Shown here: piece by piece, positions 17,132 through 26,256 of the stretch
Position numbering within the stretch: the first letter of the stretch is position 1
How the letters are laid out: each line of letters starts with the position of its first letter
DNA from: Lyngbya sp. PCC 8106
Lineage (GTDB): Bacteria > Cyanobacteriota > Cyanobacteriia > Cyanobacteriales > Microcoleaceae
Length of the DNA: 64,000 bases
Assembly (NCBI RefSeq): GCF_000169095.1
Contig: NZ_AAVU01000003.1
Span: forward strand, 124,001-188,000
Direction: 5' to 3'
Program-made: the position numbers and the translations under genes
Notes under the pieces: generated by a model
Told to the model about the DNA's origin: nothing
The model's database searches: none
What the model saw: the letters and a program-made list of their open reading frames with translations, nothing else

Positions 17132-17803
17132 CTAATTTCTCGCTTTAAAATCCTTAAAGCTGGTTTGAAATTCATACATCAATCGATTCACATTATTCGT
17201 CGCTCTGGGAAAAATATCATATTCCCATTTGCGCTTGCGACTCGCTAACAGTTTAGCCACAGAATCTGATGAACTATTAGAAACAAAGTAACAGTTCCCC
17301 GCCACTCTCAACTCCGACGAAAACGCAATAAAAGCTTGAGCCAGTTCCAACTTAAGTTGAGACGTATAATATTGACAATCAACCGCCATTAAAATCCGAG
17401 AAGCACGCGGTTGTCGTTGGTTGGCTCGACAGCTATCCGCTTCCATTTTATACAATACACACAGATCACAATCATATAAAACTCTCAAGCGACCATGAAT
17501 TTTAACTCCCATGTGAACTTCTAAGGGCGGTTTATCCTGAAATTCTATAACAGCATGAGTGTAAGCTTTAGAAGGATCATAAATTTGTCCGGCTCGTCTG
17601 CGAAACACTAACTGTTCAGGATTGCGTTTGAGAACATCTTTATAATAAACTAATGCGCCTTCATTTCGAGCCGCCTTGATCATAATACAAAACACATAAA
17701 AATTATACAATTCAGAAAGCTCTGTCTCTGTCTGAATTTCCGGATGAAGGGTTTGTTTTAACTGTTGGCTAATCTCTTGAATTAAGCCAGTATTAATTGA
17801 CAT
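17132..17803 (-). CDS. Hypothetical protein with possible PD-(D/E)XK-like core
   Basis: 223 residues, not firmly recognised. The middle shows a strand-like series that resembles restriction-endonuclease-fold proteins: EVHMGVKIHG, then LYDCDLCVLY (candidate acidic residue), then SRILMAVDCQYYTSQLKLELAQAFIAF, which has the shape of the usual (D/E)-x-K strand followed by helix, except that Lys is Gln. A later strand GNCYFVSNSSS and a C-terminal helix fit the fold. This is inference from pattern only. The upstream gene overlaps it by 11 bases, so the two are translated together. Confidence 0.6.
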   Translation of the reverse strand: MSINTGLIQEISQQLKQTLHPEIQTETELSELYNFYVFCIMIKAARNEGALVYYKDVLKRNPEQLVFRRRAGQIYDPSKAYTHAVIEFQDKPPLEVHMGVKIHGRLRVLYDCDLCVLYKMEADSCRANQRQPRASRILMAVDCQYYTSQLKLELAQAFIAFSSELRVAGNCYFVSNSSSDSVAKLLASRKRKWEYDIFPRATNNVNRLMYEFQTSFKDFKARN

Positions 17804-18248
17804 CTTTTTGCACCTCTTTCTCTAAGTTATAAAGCAGTTTTAATAACGTTTCAGCTTCTTTTTGATGATGAGTCGCCAACTCAACTGGAAATTTCAGATC
17901 TTGACTTTTCTTTTCAAACGAAGATGTAAACTGAATCTCCGGTTGTAGATCAGAAGTCTTCACTTCTTCACTGAAATGACGAGCAATTTCCAACTCTAGA
18001 TCAACCGCATCAATGACTGCTTTTTTAATCGCATGAATTAACAGCAAAAGTTGTTCTTGCGGCGTATGATAAGTTAATTTTAAATCAGGAGATTTGCGTC
18101 CTGATACCATTTCTTCCACCGTTTTACCCGCACTAATCACCTCAAGAACCTGTTGACTAACCCAAGCAAATTGAAGTTGATTTAAAATTTCGACCAATTG
18201 ATCATAAACGGTCAAACAGTCTTGCTCATTCATCACTGTCACCGCCAT
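17793..18248 (-). CDS. Hypothetical helical partner protein
   Basis: 151 residues, not recognised. Predicted helical throughout, with a conspicuous block QQVLEVISAGKTVEEMVSGR and a C-terminal coil HHQKEAETLLKLLYNLEKEV. Its stop overlaps the start of the following 223-residue gene by 11 bases, indicating translational coupling and probably a two-protein unit. Alternative start at the second Met (residue 6). Confidence 0.6.
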   Translation of the reverse strand: MAVTVMNEQDCLTVYDQLVEILNQLQFAWVSQQVLEVISAGKTVEEMVSGRKSPDLKLTYHTPQEQLLLLIHAIKKAVIDAVDLELEIARHFSEEVKTSDLQPEIQFTSSFEKKSQDLKFPVELATHHQKEAETLLKLLYNLEKEVQKDVN

Positions 18249-18464
18249 ACTATTGTTACTAATTTTTTCGAGCTATGCTTTTTTAGAAGTCTCTCTATTG
18301 TAGCGGATTTATTCTAAAAAATGATTTAAAAGTCAACAAAAATTAATCTGTCCCGACTCTAAAATAAGTTAGAGGGCGACCGGATGGACACCCCCTCAAA
18401 AATTCTCCCGGTCAGCATCAAATTTGGGAAAAACAATCAAATTTTACAGCCTGCTGTCATCAGA

Positions 18465-19571
18465 TTACACCGAAGCCGGAGTCGAAGCATTCGCCAGTTC
18501 CAGCAGTCGTTCTTGCTGATCCGTAAAGACACAAGCATCAACCACATCATCCATCCCCCCCTCCAAAACGGGAGAGAGAGAGAAGTTCTGGCCTAAACGA
18601 TGATCTGTGACGCGGTTATCCTTATAGTTGTAAGTGCGAATTTTCTCCGAACGAGCGCCTGTCCCCACCTGAGATCGCCGCATAGAAGTCACCGCTTCTT
18701 GTTGTTCACGCAGTTTCATCTCATAGAGTTTTGCTCGCAAAATCTGCATCGCCCGTTCCCGGTTTTGGAGTTGACTACGTTCTTCAGTACAAAAAATCCG
18801 AATTCCCGTTGGTTTATGAATCAGATCGACTGCGGTTTCCACCTTGTTGACGTTTTGGCCTCCAGCACCCCCCGAACGAGCGGTACTCATTTCTATATCT
18901 TTGGGATCAATTTCCACATCCACTTCATCGACTTCCGGCATCACCGCCACCGTTGCCGTTGAGGTATGAACTCGACCTCCCGCTTCGGTCAGAGGCACCC
19001 GTTGAACCCGATGAACTCCGGCTTCAAATTTCAGCTTGCTATAGACTTGATCACCTTTAATTTCCAAAATAGCTTCTTTAAAACCGCCCATATCCGCAGA
19101 CGACTCACTCACTATTTTGACCTGCCACTTCTGGCCTTCAGCGTAGCGGGAATACATTCGCACCAAGTCACCCGCCCAGATACTCGCTTCATCCCCCCCT
19201 GTTCCGGCTCGGATCTCTAACATGATATTTTTATCATCATTGGGATCACTCGGTAACAAGAGAACCTTCAAGTGGGTTTCCAACTGTTCGAGCTGGTTTT
19301 GTAGTTCCTCAACTTCCAAAGCCGCCATTTCTTTCATTTCCGGATCTTCTCCGGCTTCTTTCTGGACTTGTCGCGCTCCAGTGAGTTCCTCCTGGGCGGT
19401 TTTCCAGAGTTGATAAGTATTGACGACTTCCTCAATTGAAGATCGTTCTTTCGCGATCCGCTGTAACTCCGTCGGGTTATTAGACACATCTGGATCAGCA
19501 AGGCGCAGAGTCAGTTCGTTAAACGTCTGCTCGAAAGACCTTAATTTTTCGATTAAATAAGTCTCAGCCAT
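18465..19571 (-). CDS. prfA: Peptide chain release factor 1
   Basis: Class I release factor that recognises UAA/UAG and triggers peptidyl-tRNA hydrolysis on the ribosome. Visible: the RF1-type decoding region before the core (HRVQRVPLTEAGGRVHTST), the universal GGQ in SGGAGGQNVNKVETAVDL, and NYKDNRVTDHRLG near the end. 368 residues is full length. It is the last gene of the long ribosomal superoperon on this strand, with rpmE 235 bases upstream, an arrangement typical of cyanobacteria. Confidence 0.97.
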   Translation of the reverse strand: MAETYLIEKLRSFEQTFNELTLRLADPDVSNNPTELQRIAKERSSIEEVVNTYQLWKTAQEELTGARQVQKEAGEDPEMKEMAALEVEELQNQLEQLETHLKVLLLPSDPNDDKNIMLEIRAGTGGDEASIWAGDLVRMYSRYAEGQKWQVKIVSESSADMGGFKEAILEIKGDQVYSKLKFEAGVHRVQRVPLTEAGGRVHTSTATVAVMPEVDEVDVEIDPKDIEMSTARSGGAGGQNVNKVETAVDLIHKPTGIRIFCTEERSQLQNRERAMQILRAKLYEMKLREQQEAVTSMRRSQVGTGARSEKIRTYNYKDNRVTDHRLGQNFSLSPVLEGGMDDVVDACVFTDQQERLLELANASTPASV

Positions 19572-19585
19572 TGTCTCGTTGTCCT

Positions 19586-19606
19586 TTGTCAGTTGTCAGT
19601 TGTCAG
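19586..19606. repeat. Heptanucleotide short tandem repeat (TTGTCAG)x3
   Basis: Three perfect copies of TTGTCAG lie just upstream of prfA in the prfA-rpmE gap; degenerate copies recur at about 19747-19760. Such heptamers are common in filamentous cyanobacterial genomes. Function unknown. Confidence 0.85.
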
Positions 19607-19806
19607 AATAGTCGATGAGCTGTGAGGTGTGGGGAAGTCAGAGAATGAAAAGGCGTAATTTCAGCCGATATTAACTCCACTGACCACCCACCTTACTGAG
19701 ATGGTTTCAAGTTCTACCCTCACCGATCACACACGAAAGTATTTTGAGAGTCAGTTGTCAGTAGAGAACGCTACAGACCCCAGACGACAGACAAACGACA
19801 ACGGAG

Positions 19807-20064
19807 CTATTTTTCTTGCTGATCGCTATCACTTTGTTCAGCTTCAGGTTGAGTTTCACTCACCATGCCATACTTACGCAAGAAGCGTTCGACCCGGCCT
19901 TCTGTATCAATAATCTTCTGAGTTCCAGTGTAGTAGGGATGATTTCCAGACCACACATCAACATAAATTTTCGGCTGAGTCGAAGCAACAGTCATGACTA
20001 ATTCACCGTTGCAAAAGACTTCAGCTTCTGGATACCATTCGGGATGAATATCAGATTTAGGCAT
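19807..20064 (-). CDS. rpmE: Ribosomal protein L31 (zinc-ligand-poor form)
   Basis: Component of the 50S central protuberance/bridge region. 85 residues with the L31 signature MPKSDIHPEWYPEAEVFCNG and HPYYTGTQKIIDTEGRVERFLRKYG. Only one Cys is left (FCNG) and the second CxxC is replaced by WSGNH, so this is the C-minus type that does not bind zinc in the classical way. It has an acidic tail. Confidence 0.95.
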   Translation of the reverse strand: MPKSDIHPEWYPEAEVFCNGELVMTVASTQPKIYVDVWSGNHPYYTGTQKIIDTEGRVERFLRKYGMVSETQPEAEQSDSDQQEK

Positions 20065-20229
20065 AGTTCAAAATAAAAGAATGAAGATTGCTTTGATCTC
20101 TATTTTAACGATAATTTACCCTTGAAAGCGTGACTTTTGGGAGTAGAAATCAGACAGGACTCAGAGACTTCTAAGAAGTCCCTGTTTTTCCATCTTGGGA
20201 ATTTGTCACCAATCATTTGGGGTATTAGT

Positions 20230-20640
20230 TTATCGTTTCGAGAATTGAGGAGCTTTACGAGCTTTGCGTAACCCATATTTTTTCCGTTCTTTCGCACGGG
20301 GGTCACGAGTTAAATAGCCCTCAATTTTCAACGGTTGGCGATTATCTGGACTCAGTTCGCACAACGCTCTAGCCACCCCAAGACGAATAGACTCCGCTTG
20401 ACCGGTTAATCCTCCCCCTTGAACATTCACAAGAATGTCATAATCATTTTCTAAGCCCAGGGTTTCTAGAGGAGCCTTAGCAGAAGCAATATAACTGGGA
20501 TTAAATTGTAAGTAAGATTCGCCTTCTCGATGATTAATCGTCAGTATTCCCGTACCCGGAACTAGACGGACTCGGGCGATGGAGGCTTTACGACGACCCG
20601 TTCCCCAATAAACAGCGCGATCATTATCAGTTGCTTGCAT
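20230..20640 (-). CDS. rpsI: Ribosomal protein S9
   Basis: 30S head protein whose C-terminal tail reaches the P-site tRNA. 136 residues with YWGTGRRKASIARVRLVPG at the start and RDPRAKERKKYGLRKARKAPQFSKR-type end (terminal KR intact). The ATG overlaps the rplM stop by one base, indicating coupling of the L13-S9 pair. Confidence 0.97.
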   Translation of the reverse strand: MQATDNDRAVYWGTGRRKASIARVRLVPGTGILTINHREGESYLQFNPSYIASAKAPLETLGLENDYDILVNVQGGGLTGQAESIRLGVARALCELSPDNRQPLKIEGYLTRDPRAKERKKYGLRKARKAPQFSKR

Positions 20641-21098
20641 TAGTTGTCTCCTTTAGGAAGTGTGTTAATGGTCATCATTTCAGGCTGTTGAGCCATGTGC
20701 GGATGATCGGGGCCTGCATAGACTTTGAGTTTTTTAAACAGTTGTCGTCCCAGGGCATTTTTGGGTAGCATTCCCTTCACCGCTAGTTCAATAATCCGTT
20801 CGGGAATACGATTTTGCAAATGAGCAAAGTTTTCCGTTCTCATTCCCCCCGGTCTACCGGAGTGATTGCGATACAGTTTTTGGGAAGATTTTTTGCCAGT
20901 TACTTGCACTTTTTCAGCATTAATAACAATGACAAAATCTCCAGTATCCATATGAGGCGTAAAAATCGGCTTTTTTTTGCCCCGAATAATGCTAGCAATT
21001 TCACACGCCAACCGACCTAGCCGTTGATCGGCGGCATCGACGACATACCATTTTGGCTCAAGAGAACTTTGAGAGGGAAGGTAAGTTTTTGTTGTCAT
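20640..21098 (-). CDS. rplM: Ribosomal protein L13
   Basis: Early 50S assembly protein. 152 residues; visible KWYVVDAADQRLGRLA, PHMDTGDFVIVINAEKV and the conserved MLPKNALGRQLFKKLKVYAG. Paired with rpsI in one-base overlap. Confidence 0.97.
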   Translation of the reverse strand: MTTKTYLPSQSSLEPKWYVVDAADQRLGRLACEIASIIRGKKKPIFTPHMDTGDFVIVINAEKVQVTGKKSSQKLYRNHSGRPGGMRTENFAHLQNRIPERIIELAVKGMLPKNALGRQLFKKLKVYAGPDHPHMAQQPEMMTINTLPKGDN

Positions 21099-21204
21099 TT
21101 TTCACTATCCTTGATTCTGTGAGAGAGACGGTCATTTGCTCTATCAATTCTTGATAATAGAGCCATAATCATGGGCAATGCGATCAATAATTGGGCGATC
21201 GCGA

Positions 21205-22116
21205 TCACGAAGAATGTGTTACCGAGAAAGAAGTCTGTGTTCGGCCAAAGACAAACTCAGGATAGGTATCAAACCAAACCTCATGATCAAAGGGAAAGTC
21301 TTGATAGCCAACTCGCAGTAAACAAAGGCCACGCGCGGGGGCAGAATACTTGACAAGTTCTCGGCGTTCGTGAACCCAAATATCGGTGAAGTTTTCCAGC
21401 GATCGCGCTTGGGCACCCACTTCGACTAATAACCCCAACAGCAGTCGCATCATCCCATATAAAAATCCACTCGCCTGGACTTCGATTTGAATAAACGGCC
21501 CTTGTCGTTGACAGGAAACATCCTGCACATCAACCCAAGCATGAGGACGACGAGTACCAGCCCGTTGAAAGGCGCTGAGATGATGACGTCCAAGTAAAGG
21601 GATTAAAGCAGCTTGCATGAGCTTTTCATCCAAAGGAGCATGATAATAATGCCAACTCCAGGGACGCACAAACAAGTTAGGGCGTGAGTCTGTGTATAAC
21701 AGATAGCGATAACGTCTCCACACAGCCGAGAAGCGAGCGTGCCAACTCGGATCGACTTGAGCGGAGGCGCGAACCAGAATATCATGGGGCAAGCGATGAT
21801 TGAGAATGGTTGCCCAGCGATAGCCAGGAATTGGCCCGGTTACTTCAAAGTGAGCGACTTGAGCGGCGGCATGAACCCCTGTATCGGTACGACCCGCCCC
21901 ATGTAAGGTAACAGGAGAATCCACAACATTGGCAATTGCTGTTTCTATTTCTTCTTGCACCGTTCGTCCATTGGGTTGCCGTTGCCAACCGTTAAAGCGA
22001 GTTCCCTGATATTGAATCACCAGAGCAATCCGCTTTCGCTCCATCGGCTGCGGGTAATCGCTCTCTTTGACTGCTGTTGATCTTGTCCGATTCATGCTGT
22101 TCGCGTCGCGGGTCAT
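21205..22116 (-). CDS. truA: tRNA pseudouridine(38-40) synthase
   Basis: Isomerises uridines 38-40 of the tRNA anticodon arm. The catalytic Asp is in GAGRTDTGVHA and the substrate-binding FQRAGTRRPH and FLYGMMRLLLGLL regions are present. At 303 residues it is a little longer than the usual 250-270: the N-terminal ~27 residues before KRIALVIQYQGT are probably not essential, and Met8 or Met25 are alternative starts. Located between rplQ and rplM as in other cyanobacteria. Confidence 0.93.
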   Translation of the reverse strand: MTRDANSMNRTRSTAVKESDYPQPMERKRIALVIQYQGTRFNGWQRQPNGRTVQEEIETAIANVVDSPVTLHGAGRTDTGVHAAAQVAHFEVTGPIPGYRWATILNHRLPHDILVRASAQVDPSWHARFSAVWRRYRYLLYTDSRPNLFVRPWSWHYYHAPLDEKLMQAALIPLLGRHHLSAFQRAGTRRPHAWVDVQDVSCQRQGPFIQIEVQASGFLYGMMRLLLGLLVEVGAQARSLENFTDIWVHERRELVKYSAPARGLCLLRVGYQDFPFDHEVWFDTYPEFVFGRTQTSFSVTHSS

Positions 22117-22171
22117 TGACGATTGGGTTTTTTGGGTTTCCGATCGCCGCTTTTTTCTGGAAATTTCCAGG

Positions 22172-22522
22172 TTAAACTAATTCAATGATTGCCATTTCTG
22201 CATTATCACCTCGACGGCGCACAGTACGCACCACCCGAGTATATCCACCATTGCGCGTTCCATAACGCTCTCCGGCCGCTTCAAACAGCGCGTGTACAAG
22301 CTGTTTATCGTAGATATAACCCATCGCCGCCCGTCTGGCAGACAAAGAGCCATCTTTAGCCAAGGTAATCATTTTTTCGGCTGCCGCTCGTACAGCTTTA
22401 GCTCGGGTTTTAGTGGTCGTAATTCGACCATGACGAATTAATTCCGTGGCCAGCGATCGCAATAGGGCTTTACGCTGGTCTGCGGGTTTACCTAGTCTGG
22501 CAACACGACAACGATGACGCAT
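22172..22522 (-). CDS. rplQ: Ribosomal protein L17
   Basis: 50S protein near the exit tunnel. 116 residues with the strong signature MRHRCRVARLGKPADQRKAL and GGYTRVVRTVRRRGDNAEMA. Follows rpoA in the alpha operon. Confidence 0.97.
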   Translation of the reverse strand: MRHRCRVARLGKPADQRKALLRSLATELIRHGRITTTKTRAKAVRAAAEKMITLAKDGSLSARRAAMGYIYDKQLVHALFEAAGERYGTRNGGYTRVVRTVRRRGDNAEMAIIELV

Positions 22523-22689
22523 AACAATTTCCGATTAACAACGTGATTACTAGCGATTTTTGAGTCTTAGAGACGGAGTAACCCGTCTAGATTTCTAGGC
22601 TGAATGTGCGGCTTGTCTTTTTCCGGTGAGCATCGCGGGGGAGGGAGCCGCTTGTCTTCCCCAGCGATTGTTTTTCCTCCATCTCTGAA

Positions 22690-23634
22690 CTAGGGTTTAC
22701 TGGCTCTTTCCTGAGGTAAGGTAATTCCCAGGCGTTTTTGTAGGGCTTCTATCACCTCTTCGGCGGACTTTTGACCAAAGTTTTTGATTTCCAAAAGATC
22801 TTCTTGGGTATAATCCCGTAAGTCTGCCACTGAGTTGATTTGAGCGCGTTTGAGACAGTTATAGGCTCGCACTGAAAGCTGGAGTTCTTCGATCGGGATC
22901 TGACTGGTAGGATCGACATCATCGGTCTGATCCGTTTTAATGGATTCAAGCGTGATATCTTTGAGCGGAACAAATAGATCAACTAAGATTGTGGCGGCTT
23001 GACTCAACGCCTCTTGAGGAGTCAAACTACCATTCGTCCAGATATCCAGAATCAGCCGATCTTTTTCGAGTGAACCCCCTACCCTTGCATCTTCAACGGT
23101 GTAATTCACTTTACGAACAGGCATAAACACAGCATCAATTTGTAAAAAATCGACCGCTGTGGCTTCATCCCGATTCCGATCAATAGCCCGATACCCCGTT
23201 CCCTTTTCGACCTGAAATTCCATCTCCAAGGTTGATCCTGGAGATAAGGTCGCGATATATTGATTTTTGTCTACGACTTCTACCTCTGAGGGTAGATCAA
23301 AGTGGCCCGCTGTTACCGTCGCCGGACCTTGAACCAATAAACGACCAATTTGTCTTTGGTTAGAATAGCTATTGAGAACAATCTCTTTCAAGTTCAGCAG
23401 AATTTCTAATACATCTTCTCTTACCCCTGGAATTGTGGCAAACTCATGATTAACTCCGGCAATCCGAACGGCTGTCACTGCCGTCCCTTCTAGATTTGAC
23501 AACAGTACCCGTCTGAGTGCGTTGCCAACTGTTGTTCCCTGACCGCGATCTAGCGGTTCCAGGACAAATTTACCGTATTGACTCCGGTCTGTATCAGTGT
23601 TTGACTCAATACACTCAATCTTAAATTGCGCCAC
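22690..23634 (-). CDS. rpoA: RNA polymerase alpha subunit
   Basis: Scaffold subunit of RNA polymerase. 314 residues: N-terminal assembly domain (GQGTTVGNALRRVLLSNLEGTA), linker, and the C-terminal DNA/regulator-binding domain (LELSVRAYNCLKRAQINSVADL...LGITLPQERASKP). Normal length. Transcribed with rpsM, rpsK and rplQ. Confidence 0.98.
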   Translation of the reverse strand: MAQFKIECIESNTDTDRSQYGKFVLEPLDRGQGTTVGNALRRVLLSNLEGTAVTAVRIAGVNHEFATIPGVREDVLEILLNLKEIVLNSYSNQRQIGRLLVQGPATVTAGHFDLPSEVEVVDKNQYIATLSPGSTLEMEFQVEKGTGYRAIDRNRDEATAVDFLQIDAVFMPVRKVNYTVEDARVGGSLEKDRLILDIWTNGSLTPQEALSQAATILVDLFVPLKDITLESIKTDQTDDVDPTSQIPIEELQLSVRAYNCLKRAQINSVADLRDYTQEDLLEIKNFGQKSAEEVIEALQKRLGITLPQERASKP

Positions 23635-23753
23635 CGATTGACCTCCCTTCTCCTTTGAACCCCGAAGTGTATTTGATTAAAAGCGAAAAATGAAAAACTG
23701 CCGGACTGACATTTTCCATTTTCCATTCGCATCCCAGCACTGTGAGTTCCTGA

Positions 23754-24146
23754 TTAGACACGACGCCGTTTTGGAGGACGACAACCATTGTGAGGAATGG
23801 GTGTAATATCTCGAATCAGGGTGATTTCTAGTCCCGCTCCTTGCAAAGCTCGAATCGCCGTTTCTCGACCTGCACCCGGGCCACTAACCATGACTTCGAT
23901 TTGTCGCATTCCTTGATCGTTCGCTCGCCGTCCGGCACTTTCTGCGGCTGTTTGAGCGGCAAAGGGAGTTCCTTTTTTTGCCCCTTTAAAGCCGGTTGAT
24001 CCCGCCGATGCCCAGGAAATGACTTCACCGTTGGGATCGGTAATTGTCACAATCGTATTGTTGAACGTTGATTGAATGTAAGCTACCCCATTGGGTACGT
24101 TGCGCTTTTGCTTTTTGGTTCCTGACTTTTTTGATGGTTTTGCCAT
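23754..24146 (-). CDS. rpsK: Ribosomal protein S11
   Basis: 30S platform protein that contacts mRNA near the exit site. 130 residues from MAKPSKKSGTKKQKRNVPNG to the conserved DITPIPHNGCRPPKRRRV. I start it at 24146; an in-frame extension to 24188 adds 14 residues unlike any S11. Confidence 0.97.
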   Translation of the reverse strand: MAKPSKKSGTKKQKRNVPNGVAYIQSTFNNTIVTITDPNGEVISWASAGSTGFKGAKKGTPFAAQTAAESAGRRANDQGMRQIEVMVSGPGAGRETAIRALQGAGLEITLIRDITPIPHNGCRPPKRRRV

Positions 24147-24233
24147 AGTTACATCTCTAACGCGATCGCATTGGTTTTGATCACCCACCGATTTGCTGGG
24201 TCAGCACACGATGGGGTCATGGTTTGTTTAACC

Positions 24234-24617
24234 TTATTTCTTCGCACTTGCCTTTTTCCGACCTGCAACAGTACGTCGCGCACCCCGACGAGTTCGCGCA
24301 TTGGTTCGGGTTCGTTGACCCCGTACAGGTAGTCCCATACGATGACGCCGACCCCGATAAGTCCCAATATCCATCAGACGCTTGATGTTCATTGCTTCCC
24401 AGCGTCTGAGATCTCCTTCAACTTGATATTGACCTTGAACGAGAGTCCGTAAGGCTGCAACTTCCGCATCGCTTAGATCTTTGACTCGGGTATCAGGATT
24501 GACACCCGTTTCTTTCAAAATTTCTTTGGACCGTGAGAGTCCAATTCCGTAAATATAAGTCAGACCAATTTCAACACGTTTATCTCGTGGAAGGTCTACT
24601 CCGGCTATACGTGCCAC
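24234..24617 (-). CDS. rpsM: Ribosomal protein S13
   Basis: 30S head protein contacting tRNA and the L5 bridge. 127 residues: MARIAGVDLPRDKRVEIGLT at the start, GLPVRGQRTRTNARTRRG near the end, basic tail. Preceded by a long leader with hairpins (see separate entries), suggesting this is where a separate transcript or control point begins. Confidence 0.97.
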   Translation of the reverse strand: MARIAGVDLPRDKRVEIGLTYIYGIGLSRSKEILKETGVNPDTRVKDLSDAEVAALRTLVQGQYQVEGDLRRWEAMNIKRLMDIGTYRGRRHRMGLPVRGQRTRTNARTRRGARRTVAGRKKASAKK

Positions 24618-24663
24618 GCTTATTTCTCCCTGAAATACATTCTGTAAAGTTACTCTCTCGACG

Positions 24664-24685
24664 AATGCAGTAAAATGACTGCATT
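24664..24685 (-). promoter_or_regulatory. Leader hairpin of rpsM
   Basis: AATGCAGT and ACTGCATT form a perfect 8-bp stem with a 6-base loop, in the 333-base untranslated stretch between rpmJ and rpsM, about 47 bases before the rpsM ATG. A candidate autoregulatory leader structure for the alpha operon; role inferred. Confidence 0.4.
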
Positions 24686-24912
24686 AAGTTTTGACTTTGC
24701 TACTCCCACCCAACGCGCACGCCTAAACATTTTGAGGTGAAGGCAGGTTTTGCTCCAACCTTCTACTCTAACTAATGCAAGAGTTTTAGGTTAGTCTCGG
24801 TTGCTTTCCTGAGTGGCTGCGGTTGAGCTAAAATATGACCTCAACGGGGTTTGAAAGAGTAGAGTCTTAACACATCTGAGTTTGTCGGACTGGAGTATAG
24901 ATTCGCTGTTAT

Positions 24913-24937
24913 CCAAGAACTGATTTAGAGTTCTTGG
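24913..24937 (-). promoter_or_regulatory. Hairpin just after rpmJ
   Basis: CCAAGAACT and AGTTCTTGG form a perfect 9-bp stem around a 7-base loop, 14 bases past the rpmJ stop. No U-run follows on the minus strand, so it may be a processing or attenuation structure rather than a simple terminator. The gap 24618-24950 otherwise holds no gene. Confidence 0.4.
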
Positions 24938-24950
24938 AGTCGGTTGCTAA

Positions 24951-25064
24951 CTATCCTTGTCGCTGTTTGTGCTTCGGATTGGAACAAATCACCATCACCC
25001 TGCCACGACGACGGATGACGCGACATTTTTCGCAAATTTTTCGGACTGATGCTCTTACTTTCAT
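24951..25064 (-). CDS. rpmJ: Ribosomal protein L36
   Basis: 37 residues, MKVRASVRKICEKCRVIRRR then GRVMVICSNPKHKQRQG. The Zn ligands Cys11, Cys14, Cys27 and His32 are present, so this is the Cys-plus type. Usual position between infA and rpsM. Found by reading the short frame directly. Confidence 0.95.
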   Translation of the reverse strand: MKVRASVRKICEKCRVIRRRGRVMVICSNPKHKQRQG

Positions 25065-25173
25065 GCCGCTTCTGGCAATACTACAACAAATTTATTATTA
25101 TATCATTGATTGAGAAAGTTGATCCAATATTGATCCCTTTTGATCATCAAAAAGGCAGTGGATCAACCTCAAC

Positions 25174-25398
25174 CTACTTCTTCTTCAGGCGATATGTAAT
25201 TCTACCTTTAGTCAGATCGTAAGGAGTTAATTCCACCTTAACTCGGTCTCCCGGTAAAATCTTGATGTAGTTGCGGCGGATCTTGCCGGAAATATGAGCT
25301 AAAACATTGAACCCATTATCAAGATCCACACGAAACATAGCGTTTGGAAGAGACTCTGTAACCGTTCCTTCCATTTCAATCAAATCTTGCTTAGACAA
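25174..25398 (-). CDS. infA: Translation initiation factor IF-1
   Basis: S1/OB-fold factor that blocks the A site during initiation. 74 residues, MSKQDLIEMEGTVTESLPNA to TYRLKKK, with HISGKIRRNYIKILPGDRV. Follows adk after a 276-base gap that shows no gene. Confidence 0.97.
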   Translation of the reverse strand: MSKQDLIEMEGTVTESLPNAMFRVDLDNGFNVLAHISGKIRRNYIKILPGDRVKVELTPYDLTKGRITYRLKKK

Positions 25399-25674
25399 GC
25401 TGTTTTTTCCTCAATTCAACCGAATTGCTCCTTGAACCTATCTTTGCCGTTCCAGACAGACTAGCTCTAACCCTTGGCTGATTGGTACTCAAGATGCAAT
25501 TCTTAACATATTTTATCAAAATCTTCAAATAAACGGAGGAACTCATGTTAAGGGGAGACCGCCTGCTAGTTAGAGTCTAGCCTGAAGAACGAAGTACCTT
25601 GTCAATGCAGAAATCAGGATTTTGTCAGATTTAAAGCTGTTGCTCTCTGACCCATTCAAGAAAACACAAAACCA

Positions 25675-26256
25675 TTAAGCAACAATTGCATTTTTCAACG
25701 CGGCTGTCACCTGATCAAGGGGAAGATTCCCATTGACAATACTCAACTGATTGCGATCGCGATAATACTCAATCAACGGTTCCGTTTGTTCGTGATACAC
25801 TTGCAAGCGATGACGAATGGTTTCTTCACTATCATCAGCCCGACCCCGAGCCAGTAAACGCTCGATCAAAACCTCATCCGGGACTTCCAAATTGATCGTA
25901 TTCAAACTTTTGGAATCAGCATTTTCGGAACCCTTTTCAACCTGCTGTTGCTTCACCAGATCTTCAACAAAAGTTGCTTGAGTCACATTCCGAGGAAAAC
26001 CATCAAGAATCCAACCCTTTTGAGCATCCGGCTGATCAAGACGATCCTGCACCATACTGAGAATCAACTGATCGGGAACCAAATCTCCTTGATCCATAAA
26101 CGCTTTGGCTTTTTGACCCAAATCGGTCTGTTGAGCGACATGAGTTCTCAAGATATCACCCGTTGAGATATGAGGAACCGCTAAAAACTCCGACAATCGT
26201 GCTGACTGCGTTCCTTTACCTGAACCTGGAGGACCTAAGAAAATAACTTGAACCAC
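25675..26256 (-). CDS. adk: Adenylate kinase
   Basis: Interconverts AMP+ATP and 2 ADP. P-loop GPPGSGKGTQ, DGFPRNVTQA and the R-rich LLARGRADDSEETIRHRL are visible. 193 residues is the short-LID form common in cyanobacteria. The start is a GTG whose G is the last base of the secY TAG stop, so adk is translationally coupled to secY. Confidence 0.96.
   Translation of the reverse strand: MVQVIFLGPPGSGKGTQSARLSEFLAVPHISTGDILRTHVAQQTDLGQKAKAFMDQGDLVPDQLILSMVQDRLDQPDAQKGWILDGFPRNVTQATFVEDLVKQQQVEKGSENADSKSLNTINLEVPDEVLIERLLARGRADDSEETIRHRLQVYHEQTEPLIEYYRDRNQLSIVNGNLPLDQVTAALKNAIVA

Noticed and set aside
18600..19413. Several rightward frames over prfA
   Set aside because: prfA is full length and clear on the other strand; the frames have no motif and are shadows.
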